A DNA stretch of 64,000 nt from Phycisphaerales bacterium. GTDB lineage: Bacteria; Planctomycetota; Phycisphaerae; Phycisphaerales; UBA1924. Position 1 is the stretch's first letter, and the number at the start of each line of letters is the position of its first letter. The translations under genes were made by a program, and so were the position numbers. A model generated the notes under the pieces. That model saw only the letters and a program-made list of their open reading frames with translations. It was not told where the DNA came from and did no database searches. The stretch covers positions 41,551 through 105,550 of the forward strand of contig JALHOJ010000004.1 of assembly GCA_022843045.1 (NCBI GenBank), in the 5' to 3' direction. Positions 52,546 through 59,353 of this stretch are shown piece by piece.

Positions 52546-54324
52546 ATGTCGACGCATGAAGATGACGGAAGCAAGCACGTTACCAAGAAAGTGGTGAAGA
52601 AGGCAGCGAGTTCGAAGACTCGTTTGTCATCGCGCGAGAGAGTCGCCGACTCTGCGGATATCGCGAACAACGACGGCACGCTGGAAGTTCAACCCAGGAC
52701 CTCACCCGAGCCGGCGCACGCTGGCCCCGTCGCGGATACTCCGGCCTCGCTCAAGACCCCGGATGACCTCCACTCGTGGCTGGTGAAGGAAGTCGGAATT
52801 CGCGTGCCGCGAACCTCGCTGATCGAAGGCCACGCGGCTCCATTTGACTACCTGCAGTTTGCGTTCTTCGGAGACGCAACCGAAACCTCCCGCCCCAGCG
52901 GGACACGCAACCAGTGTCCGGACTGCGTCGTCTGGGCCAACCGAGGCGGCGGCAAGACCTTCCTCGGAGCCGTCGCGACCATGCTCGACCTGGTCTTCAA
53001 GCCAGGCATCGAAGTCCGAATCCTGGGAGGCAGCCTCGAGCAGTCCCGACGCATGCACGCGCAACTGCGACGCCTCTTTGACCCCCACAACCACCCGATG
53101 CTGGCGTCCATGGTCAAGGGCAAGATCACCGAGACGCGCCTCCGCCTCATCAACGGCTCGGAAGTCGAACTCCTCGCCCAAAGCCATCAATCCATCCGAG
53201 GCACGCGCGTCCAGAAGCTCCGCTGCGACGAAGTCGATCTCTTCAAGCGCGATGTATGGGAAGCCGCGCAGCTCACCACCCGCAGCAAACAATGCGGCGA
53301 CTTCTTCGTGCGAGGCAGCGTCGAATGCCTCTCCACCATGCACGTTCCTCACGGCGTCATGCACGACCTCGTGCAGGAAGCCCGCGCGGGCGAGCGCAGA
53401 CTCTTCCGCTGGGGCGTGGTCGACGCGCTCGAACATTGCCCTCCCCAGCGCGAGTGCAAAACCTGCGTGCTGTTCACCGACTGCGCGGGCAAGGCCAAGC
53501 AGCGCGACCCCGAGCAAGGCGGGCACGTCGCCATCGACGACGCCATCGCGATGAAGAGACGCGTCGCGCTCGCGACCTGGGAGGCGGAGATGCTGTGTCT
53601 GCGCGTCAAGCGGACCGACGCGGTCTTGCCCGAGTTTGAGCCGCGGGTGCATGTCGTGGATCGGCTGCCCGAGTGGCTCACGGACGCGGCGATCGCGGCA
53701 AAGGAGGCTCAAGCCGAAAAGCACGGCTCGGAAAGCCGAATCGTCCAGTGGCTCGCGGGGATGGACTTTGGATTTCGTGCGCCGACGGTGGTATTGTGGG
53801 CCGCGCTCGACGATCAGGGCGTGCTGTGGGTGGTCGATGAACATGTCGCGCGCGGGCATGTGCTCGAAGATCACATCGCGGTGATCACCAAGGGCCTCGA
53901 TGGCGCCCGCCGACCCGAAGAGCCCGCCGCGCTCGATTGCTCGCATCGTCCATGGCCCGCGTGCGCGTGGATTGGCGTTGACCCCGCAGGCAACAACACC
54001 AACGACCACACGGGCGTCTCAAGCGTCACGAAGATGCGCCAAGCCGGGCTCACGGTCAAGACCCGCCGCATGGGTGTGGTTGATGGCCTCGCCTTGGTGC
54101 GAGCAAGACTCGCCCCAGCAGACGGCAACGGCCCGCGCCTGTTCGTGTACCAACGCTGCGAAAAACTGATCGAGAGTCTGGAGCGATACCACTACCCGGA
54201 AGACGACCCCGAAAGCGACAGCCCCGTCAAGCGCGACGGCTTCGACCACGCGGTCGACGCACTCAGATACATGATCCAGAATCTCGATAAGCCGCACAAG
54301 ACTGGCGTGAGGGGCTACTTGTGA
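52546..54324 (+). CDS. terL: Phage-type terminase large subunit
   Basis: The 592-residue protein has a Lys/Thr/Glu-rich N-terminal extension of about 75 residues, then the packaging ATPase with Walker A NRGGGKT (132-138) and Walker B CDEVD (Asp228, Glu229). A Cys cluster (CPPQRECKTCVLFTDC) is seen near 305-320. The RNase H-like nuclease domain has acidic residues Asp407 (GMDFGFRAP), Asp479 (GVDPAGN) and Asp571 or Asp567 (GFDHAVDALRY). All catalytic parts look intact. No portal or capsid gene follows. A GC-rich purine stretch (GGGGGCAGG) precedes the ATG at 52546. It is the fourth gene of the rightward phage-like unit. Confidence 0.93.
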   Translation: MSTHEDDGSKHVTKKVVKKAASSKTRLSSRERVADSADIANNDGTLEVQPRTSPEPAHAGPVADTPASLKTPDDLHSWLVKEVGIRVPRTSLIEGHAAPFDYLQFAFFGDATETSRPSGTRNQCPDCVVWANRGGGKTFLGAVATMLDLVFKPGIEVRILGGSLEQSRRMHAQLRRLFDPHNHPMLASMVKGKITETRLRLINGSEVELLAQSHQSIRGTRVQKLRCDEVDLFKRDVWEAAQLTTRSKQCGDFFVRGSVECLSTMHVPHGVMHDLVQEARAGERRLFRWGVVDALEHCPPQRECKTCVLFTDCAGKAKQRDPEQGGHVAIDDAIAMKRRVALATWEAEMLCLRVKRTDAVLPEFEPRVHVVDRLPEWLTDAAIAAKEAQAEKHGSESRIVQWLAGMDFGFRAPTVVLWAALDDQGVLWVVDEHVARGHVLEDHIAVITKGLDGARRPEEPAALDCSHRPWPACAWIGVDPAGNNTNDHTGVSSVTKMRQAGLTVKTRRMGVVDGLALVRARLAPADGNGPRLFVYQRCEKLIESLERYHYPEDDPESDSPVKRDGFDHAVDALRYMIQNLDKPHKTGVRGYL

Positions 54325-54408
54325 TTCGTATCATGACCGCAGCAGTTTGCTCGTTCGTCGCGTCGCTAGGCACGACGCGACAGGCAAACATCAACCCACC
54401 GGCCCGTG

Positions 54409-54636
54409 ATGCAAATGTCCGACAGTCCAAGCACTCACCAAGTTTGCCATGTCTGCGGTTACTCGCGCGAGGGACTCTCCGGCGTGTGCCCGGAATGCGG
54501 GACGCGGCCGCTCGCGGAGAACCCGATCGATCACAGGGCTGTGTCGAATCGTCGCAATCGGTTGTGGCTCTTCTTGCTGCTGAGTGCGCTCTTCGTGGGC
54601 AGTTGCGTGGGTCTTCTTCTCATCGCCAAGCGGTGA
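54409..54636 (+). CDS. Small zinc-ribbon membrane protein
   Basis: The 75-residue protein has an N-terminal zinc ribbon CHVCGYSREGLSGVCPECG (Cys13, Cys16, Cys27, Cys30) and one C-terminal membrane helix (LWLFLLLSALFVGSCVGLLLI). It resembles many planctomycete 'CxxCGY' membrane proteins and, loosely, the ribbon proteins at 45877 and 46312. Start may also be the ATG at 54415. Function unknown. Confidence 0.7.
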   Translation: MQMSDSPSTHQVCHVCGYSREGLSGVCPECGTRPLAENPIDHRAVSNRRNRLWLFLLLSALFVGSCVGLLLIAKR

Positions 54637-54687
54637 TCACTGCACTCGCGACGCCCCGCTTCGTCTCTCCGTCTCTCCGTCTCTTCC

Positions 54688-55098
54688 TCACGGCGCTATC
54701 CGCGGCAGCACAAACTCAATCAACATCCAAAACCCCGCTCCCAGCGCGATCATGCCCAGCACGACCTGGATCGTCATCGCGATCACCGCTCGCCAGTATC
54801 GACGCATGTCGTGGCAGCGGACCGCCTTGTACGCCATCGACATCAGAAACGCCATGGGGATGATCAGAAAGTACCACGAGTCATGAATGATCACCGGATC
54901 GAGGAACGGACGCCAGGGATGAGCAGGAGCCTGTGTGGCTGCTTGCGACGCCGCGCCCGCGGCGGGGCCGAAGCCCTGCTGGGGCTTGGCGAGGCCGTCG
55001 GGGCTGGCGTTCTGCGCCAGCGTGAGTCCTGCGCACGCAAACATCACTACCAGCGCCACGAACCACGGCATGAACGACACACGGAAGCGGCTCATCAT
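54688..55098 (-). CDS. Membrane protein, uncharacterised, coupled to upstream gene
   Basis: The 136-residue protein has an N-terminal signal or membrane helix (FVALVVMFACAGLTLA), a Gln/Ala-rich periplasmic-looking spacer, and two more hydrophobic segments (FLIIPMAFLMSMAYKAV and VLGMIALGAGFWMLIEF). A basic CHDMRRYWRAV loop lies between the last two. Its ATG overlaps the stop of the upstream gene as ATGA, implying coupled translation and a joint role. Family not recognised. Confidence 0.72.
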   Translation of the reverse strand: MMSRFRVSFMPWFVALVVMFACAGLTLAQNASPDGLAKPQQGFGPAAGAASQAATQAPAHPWRPFLDPVIIHDSWYFLIIPMAFLMSMAYKAVRCHDMRRYWRAVIAMTIQVVLGMIALGAGFWMLIEFVLPRIAP

Positions 55099-55676
55099 CC
55101 GTTGCCTCCGGTTGCGGTGCTGATGGCCACGTTGCCTGCGAGTTCGGCCGCGACTGCATCTCCGGCCCGCGGCGTGGGCTGCTGCCGCCTCGGCCTGATC
55201 GACGGGAACCCCGCGTCGAGGATCACGATCAGGTTGAGCATCCCCGCCAGTGCGCAGGCGAGCGTCCCCAGTTCGTTCATGCGGCCCACCGACTTGGTGT
55301 TGGGGGGCCTGCCGCCCAGCAGCACGGTGCCGTCGGGCTTGCGACCTTCGGTGGGAAACGCGCTGCGAAGGGCCATGCGGCCCGAACGGTCCGTCGTGTT
55401 GGCCATCACCTTGAGGTGGTTCTGGTGGTAGTAATCCACACCAAACGCGGCGGGGCCGACGAGTGCCTGGGCGTAGAACCAGACGCGGTCTTCCTTGGAA
55501 TCGATGACGTCGACGCCCCCCAGAAAAATCCCGCCCACGAACATCGTGAGCAGGGACGTCATGATGTAGACGCCCCGGGCGATCTCGCCTCGGACGATGT
55601 GGCCCAAACCGGGCAGGATGCACGCGGTGAGGAGGGCCTTGGGGTGAAAGTCGGTGGTGGGTTGGTGGGAAGACAT
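55095..55676 (-). CDS. Planctomycete-type membrane protein (DUF6677-like, tentative)
   Basis: The 193-residue protein begins MSSHQPTTDFHPKALLTACILPGLGHIVRGE, the 'PGLGH...G' opening seen in small membrane proteins with a glycine-rich first helix. It continues with hydrophobic YIMTSLLTMFVGGIFLGGVD and a C-terminal helix LACALAGMLNLIVILDAG. The middle part (VDYYHQNHLKVMANT, DGTVLLGGRPPNTKSVG) is polar. The DUF6677 link is from memory of the pattern and is uncertain. It overlaps the next gene by 4 bp. Confidence 0.7.
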   Translation of the reverse strand: MSSHQPTTDFHPKALLTACILPGLGHIVRGEIARGVYIMTSLLTMFVGGIFLGGVDVIDSKEDRVWFYAQALVGPAAFGVDYYHQNHLKVMANTTDRSGRMALRSAFPTEGRKPDGTVLLGGRPPNTKSVGRMNELGTLACALAGMLNLIVILDAGFPSIRPRRQQPTPRAGDAVAAELAGNVAISTATGGNG

Positions 55677-55947
55677 CGTGGGGCTGACCGAGATGTGAGC
55701 GGGGCGACTGTATCTCGGGCGGGTGGCGTGGGCAGGGCGAGGAGGCAGCAAACGCGGGAGATGCAAACGAGGAGAAAACCGGACTGGACACGCGAGCGAA
55801 CTTGCCTACATTGGCGAGCCTTGGGCCAAACGAACGGGAACTTCCGACCCGTGCGCGACGGATCAGGCGTGTGAAAGTAGTGCGAGTTGCAGTGGTTGTG
55901 GGTTGCAGATTGATTCGAGGGCGACCAGCGCCCAAGGACGGTGGCAG

Positions 55948-56301
55948 ATGGCACAGAAACTCTTGCAAGCGATGGGCCTTGGCAGTCTCATGAACGAATC
56001 GTCTGGCGATACCTTCGGTGGCGTCGCGACGCTCGAACGCGTCTCGACGGGCCGCGACGAGGATCGCCCCGGCTTCGGCGGCTACGGCACGGATGTGCTG
56101 GGCTACGAAGACGATGACGATGATGACGACGATGAGGACTTTGACGACGACGACGACGCTGACGACGATGAGGAAGGTGGCGCGGGTGACGCCGACTTCG
56201 AGGAAGAGGACGACGACTTCCTCGATGATGAGGACGAGGACCTCGACGACGACGACGGCGCGGACGATGAAGAGGACGACGAGGACGATGAGGACCTCTA
56301 G
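55948..56301 (+). CDS. Extremely acidic low-complexity protein
   Basis: The 117-residue protein starts MAQKLLQAMGLGSLMNESS and from about residue 53 to the end is almost only Asp, Glu, Ala and Gly, in runs such as DDDDDDDD. The N-terminal 50 residues look like a small helical or hydrophobic adapter. AAGGACGG precedes the ATG. No family was recognised. A polyanionic tail of this sort may mimic nucleic acid, bind basic proteins or cations, or act as an anti-aggregation tail. The GAC/GAT/GAG repeats may be unstable in length. Confidence 0.72.
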   Translation: MAQKLLQAMGLGSLMNESSGDTFGGVATLERVSTGRDEDRPGFGGYGTDVLGYEDDDDDDDDEDFDDDDDADDDEEGGAGDADFEEEDDDFLDDEDEDLDDDDGADDEEDDEDDEDL

Positions 56302-56354
56302 CCCGCGCGCGTGAGCGATGGGCCTGAGTTCCTCCTCTTCCGGAGGTTCGCCCC

Positions 56355-56909
56355 ATGGCCCAGCGCAAGAACGAGTCGAACTGCACGAACAACTGCCAGA
56401 ATAACTGTCAGCACCCCGAGCGTTGCGCCCGGGGTGTTTTGCCCTTTGACGATTGCGCGGGCGTTGAGAACGTCCACGCCGCGAAACCCGCGGCGGCGGC
56501 CAAGGGACCCGACTCGCCTGGTTTCGCAGATCGCCGCCAGCGCGACGGGGATCGGCGCGACGGGCAAGGGGCCACGTACTTTGACGAGCAGGGATTTGAG
56601 CGTCGGCGCGGGCCGGGCCGGCGATTGTCGGACTTCACGCGTGCCGCGGAAGAAGGAAACCTCACGAAGGAGCAGTTCCTCTTCATCATGGCGATTGAGA
56701 GTTTCAAGCGCGCCAACCAGATGGCGTACCCGTCGTGGACCGACGTGCTCGAGGTCGTGCGGCTCCTGGGTTATCGCAAGACCATGGCCAGCGAAATCCA
56801 GATCAACTCGGCGGAGGACTGGCAGGAAATCGCCAGCACCCCCAGCAACGTTCGCCCGCCTCGCTGGGCCGAGCACACCCAGCGTGTCAAGCAGCGCGGC
56901 GCGGCGTAA
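56355..56909 (+). CDS. Conserved-looking hypothetical protein with Cys-rich N-terminus
   Basis: The 184-residue protein opens with a Cys-rich segment CTNNCQNNCQHPERC, then a Gly/Arg/Asp-rich linker (DRRQRDGDRRDG) and a folded-looking C-terminal part from about 90: FTRAAEEGNLTKEQFLFIMAIESFKRANQMAYPSWTDVLEVVRLLGY. GGAGG lies 8 nt before the ATG. A terminator-like hairpin (CACCCCGAGCG/CGCCCGGGGTG, then TTTT) lies within the first 90 nt of the gene. Function unknown; the Cys could bind zinc. Confidence 0.75.
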   Translation: MAQRKNESNCTNNCQNNCQHPERCARGVLPFDDCAGVENVHAAKPAAAAKGPDSPGFADRRQRDGDRRDGQGATYFDEQGFERRRGPGRRLSDFTRAAEEGNLTKEQFLFIMAIESFKRANQMAYPSWTDVLEVVRLLGYRKTMASEIQINSAEDWQEIASTPSNVRPPRWAEHTQRVKQRGAA

Positions 56910-56933
56910 CACAACCAGCGAACCAAAGTCTGT

Positions 56934-57734
56934 TCAGCGAGCCCGCAGCGCCTTGGCCACCAGTTCGGCGCGGGACTTCACTTCCATCGCTTTGTACAGG
57001 CGCTTGGCGTGCATGTGTACGGTGTGGCGGCTGAGGCCCATTTCGTCGGCAACCTGCCGCTCGCTCTTGCCGGCAATGAAGCCCTCCAGCAACTGGCGCA
57101 GGCGCGGGCTCAGTCGGGGCATCGGAAACCGAGCGAGGGGATCGCGGGCAGGAGTCATCGAAGGCGGGGCGGAGCGATCGATCAGCAATCGCGACCAGCC
57201 GGACAGGCCATGCTGGATAAGCCGCATGGTCTCGGCCTCGACAGACGTGAACGAACGCTCGCCCAACGCACGATGGGCGACCGTCATGAAGCCGGACTTT
57301 GCGCCCTCTGGAATAAAGACGCCCACCAGCAAGTCATCCAGCCCGGCCTTGCGGATGTAGTCCTCCACCAGCGGTATGCCGTACCAGTTGTCGTCGGCGA
57401 CAACATCCCGGCGGGTCACGACACGGTTGCTGCGAGGACCGGCCAAGATATTGGACAAGAACGGATCAAACGCATCGGGATCGTGGACGTACGACCACAA
57501 CGCCGCGCGTTCGCCCTCGGTGAGTCCCACTTCGGTGACGTGTCGCGGCCTTGGGTTCGGGGTGGCGTGGGCGGAATCGATGTCGACCAAAGCACCCATT
57601 TTCACATTGAAAAGACTCTGGAGCCCTAGTGCCAGCACTTGTCGCCAGTCCTGGCCCGCCGCGGCGGTTTCGCCCACGGCACCAACGAGGCTCAGAGCGG
57701 CTCGTTCGGGAGAATGAGTGTTCAAGTTGGGCAT
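56934..57734 (-). CDS. LuxR-family transcriptional regulator
   Basis: The 266-residue protein has a C-terminal LuxR/GerE helix-turn-helix: LSPRLRQLLEGFIAGKSERQVADEMGLSRHTVHMHAKRLYKAM. An N-terminal region of about 190 residues (WSYVHDPDAFDPFLSNIL, VVADDNWYGIPLVEDYIRKAGLDDLL, VAHRALGERSFTSVEAETM) looks like a PAS- or GAF-like ligand domain. No receiver domain is evident. The ATG at 57734 is preferred to a TTG at 57746. It is convergent with the Cys-rich gene and divergent from the secreted dockerin-protein gene, which it might regulate. Confidence 0.88.
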   Translation of the reverse strand: MPNLNTHSPERAALSLVGAVGETAAAGQDWRQVLALGLQSLFNVKMGALVDIDSAHATPNPRPRHVTEVGLTEGERAALWSYVHDPDAFDPFLSNILAGPRSNRVVTRRDVVADDNWYGIPLVEDYIRKAGLDDLLVGVFIPEGAKSGFMTVAHRALGERSFTSVEAETMRLIQHGLSGWSRLLIDRSAPPSMTPARDPLARFPMPRLSPRLRQLLEGFIAGKSERQVADEMGLSRHTVHMHAKRLYKAMEVKSRAELVAKALRAR

Positions 57735-58009
57735 ATGGGAGAGCAAGGGGTTAGCAAATGCCTATCACCGGATAGATTTTCGTTTGACTGCTTGTCTGGG
57801 ATTTCCCTTTGTGCCGGGTGGAACCAAGTGATTGAATCGAAAAATTGACAAATTGGAGTGGGTTATTTGTACGTCTTTCACCAGCAAAGCGTCAAACCAA
57901 GATGAAGACGCCATTTTTGGCTTGCAATTGGGGCCTTCCGGTTACAATTGTGGGCGGTGGGTGGTACGCCGCTTGGTCTTGGCGGCCGCGGAAGCAGAGG
58001 AGAGCAGAA

Positions 58010-58852
58010 ATGACCCGGACTCAATGGAGCCGCTTGGGCGGTGTGTTTGGCTGTCTGTGCGTTGCGGTGGCTGCGCATTCGCAGGTATACGACACAAACT
58101 TGGTGACCAATCCCGGGTTTGAAGACGGTCCCGCGTCCGCGGACGGTTCGACGGTGGTGTCCCCTACTGGGTGGAACGCGATTGGATCCGGGACGGTGGT
58201 GCCTTACTCGGTGGGCGGACAGTTCCCGTCGACCAGCAGCCCGGGCCCGGACGACCGCGGCAATCAGTTTGTCGCTGGCGGACCGACCGCAGCGTTGTCG
58301 CAGCTCTTCCAGACCATCGACCTGTCGAGCTATGCCACGGTCATCGACGCGGGCGGCGTGGGGTTCCGCTTGAGCGCATATTTGGGCGGTTTTAGCACTC
58401 AGGATGACATCGCTCGCGTCATCATCGTGTGGGCCGACAGCGGCTCGAACAGCCTTCGGACTGACACGCTTGTGGGTCCCAGCGCTGCGGTGCGCGGCGG
58501 GGTCACTGGGCTGAGCCAGTACTGGACTGTCTCGGGCGTGCCCGCGAACACGCGCCAGGTGTTGGTCACGGTCACGCTGTCGCGGGTGATCGCGCCGTAC
58601 AACAACGCGTACGTGGACAACGTTGGTCTTGAACTCACACGTCGGTGCGACAACATCGACTTCAACAACGACAATTCACTCTTCGATCCCACCGACATCG
58701 ACGCGTTTCTGAGCGTGTTCAGCGAAGGACCTTGCGTGCCTGCGGAAGCGACGTGCAACGACATCGACTTCAACAACGACAGCTCGGTGTTTGACCCGGC
58801 GGACATCGACTCATTCCTGAGCGTGTTCAGCGAAGGACCCTGCATCGTCTGA
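58010..58852 (+). CDS. Secreted protein with GC-type dockerin tail
   Basis: The 280-residue protein has a signal peptide (LGGVFGCLCVAVAAHSQ), a carbohydrate-binding-module-like beta domain (NLVTNPGFEDG...TGWNAI, typical of CBM/PEP-like 'NPGFE' domains) and two C-terminal dockerin-type repeats. AGAGGAGAG 7 nt before the ATG at 58010 fixes the start. It could be a small exported or surface-bound lectin-like protein. It is the first of three rightward genes sharing the same tail. Confidence 0.85.
   Translation: MTRTQWSRLGGVFGCLCVAVAAHSQVYDTNLVTNPGFEDGPASADGSTVVSPTGWNAIGSGTVVPYSVGGQFPSTSSPGPDDRGNQFVAGGPTAALSQLFQTIDLSSYATVIDAGGVGFRLSAYLGGFSTQDDIARVIIVWADSGSNSLRTDTLVGPSAAVRGGVTGLSQYWTVSGVPANTRQVLVTVTLSRVIAPYNNAYVDNVGLELTRRCDNIDFNNDNSLFDPTDIDAFLSVFSEGPCVPAEATCNDIDFNNDSSVFDPADIDSFLSVFSEGPCIV
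58646..58843 (+). repeat. Dockerin-type tandem repeat, first copy
   Basis: Two units CDNIDFNND..LFDPTDIDAFLSVFSEGPC and CNDIDFNND..VFDPADIDSFLSVFSEGPC. Each has an Asp/Asn calcium-binding loop and an Asp-rich DPxDID helix start, bounded by Cys. The same pair recurs in the next two genes. Confidence 0.85.
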
Positions 58853-59353
58853 GCCTGCGAAGCACAGGATGCGTCTGGCCTAGAAGCTATAAATCCCCAG
58901 CCGGCAGGTTTTTACGCCTGAACCGCGGAAAGACGTTGGAATGGGACCCTCGAGGTCCGATTCGTGGTGTTTTTGCGCGGTGGCGAATCGATTTTGCTTG
59001 ACGAGCCTAAGCAAATGAGGAAGATGGTGGAGTAGGAAACTCCGATTGGGGCAGACGCCCGAATCGGGTAGGTTTTTGGTCTTATAACTGAATCGGAACG
59101 AGAGTCGTGCGGGCGAGCAGGCCGGGCATGGTCGTAGCTGGTTCGTCTCAGATCGCGACAAGAGCCGTAGCGGATTTTGCCCGATTTGACGAGAGCAATG
59201 GCTCCTGGACGGGACGACATGCGTACGGGAACCGGACGTTGGGGCATTGATGTTGGCGTTGGATTGGTGTGGGCAGGCGTGCGGGACAGCGTTGGCGGTG
59301 CATTCAGGTGTAGGCCAGCTTTCGGCCGCAGAGCTCGGGGCCCAGGAGTCGCT
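58853..59353. other. Intergenic region before the metalloprotease gene
   Basis: The 500-bp spacer has no convincing gene. It contains imperfect inverted repeats: GGACC-CTCGA-GGTCC near 58954, and CGATT.GGGC-AGA-CGCCC.AATCG near 59041-59064. AT-rich patches (TTTTTGGTCTTATAAC, near 59080-59096) may belong to a promoter. The metalloprotease Shine-Dalgarno AGGAG is at 59344. Confidence 0.5.

Noticed and set aside
54661..54690. Short CGTCTCTC tandem repeats between two genes, considered as a start of an array
   Set aside because: Only about three units and no spacer structure; simple sequence, not CRISPR.
57835..57870. TTGACA-like box before the first dockerin protein, considered as a -35
   Set aside because: No acceptable -10 hexamer at 16-18 bp spacing.
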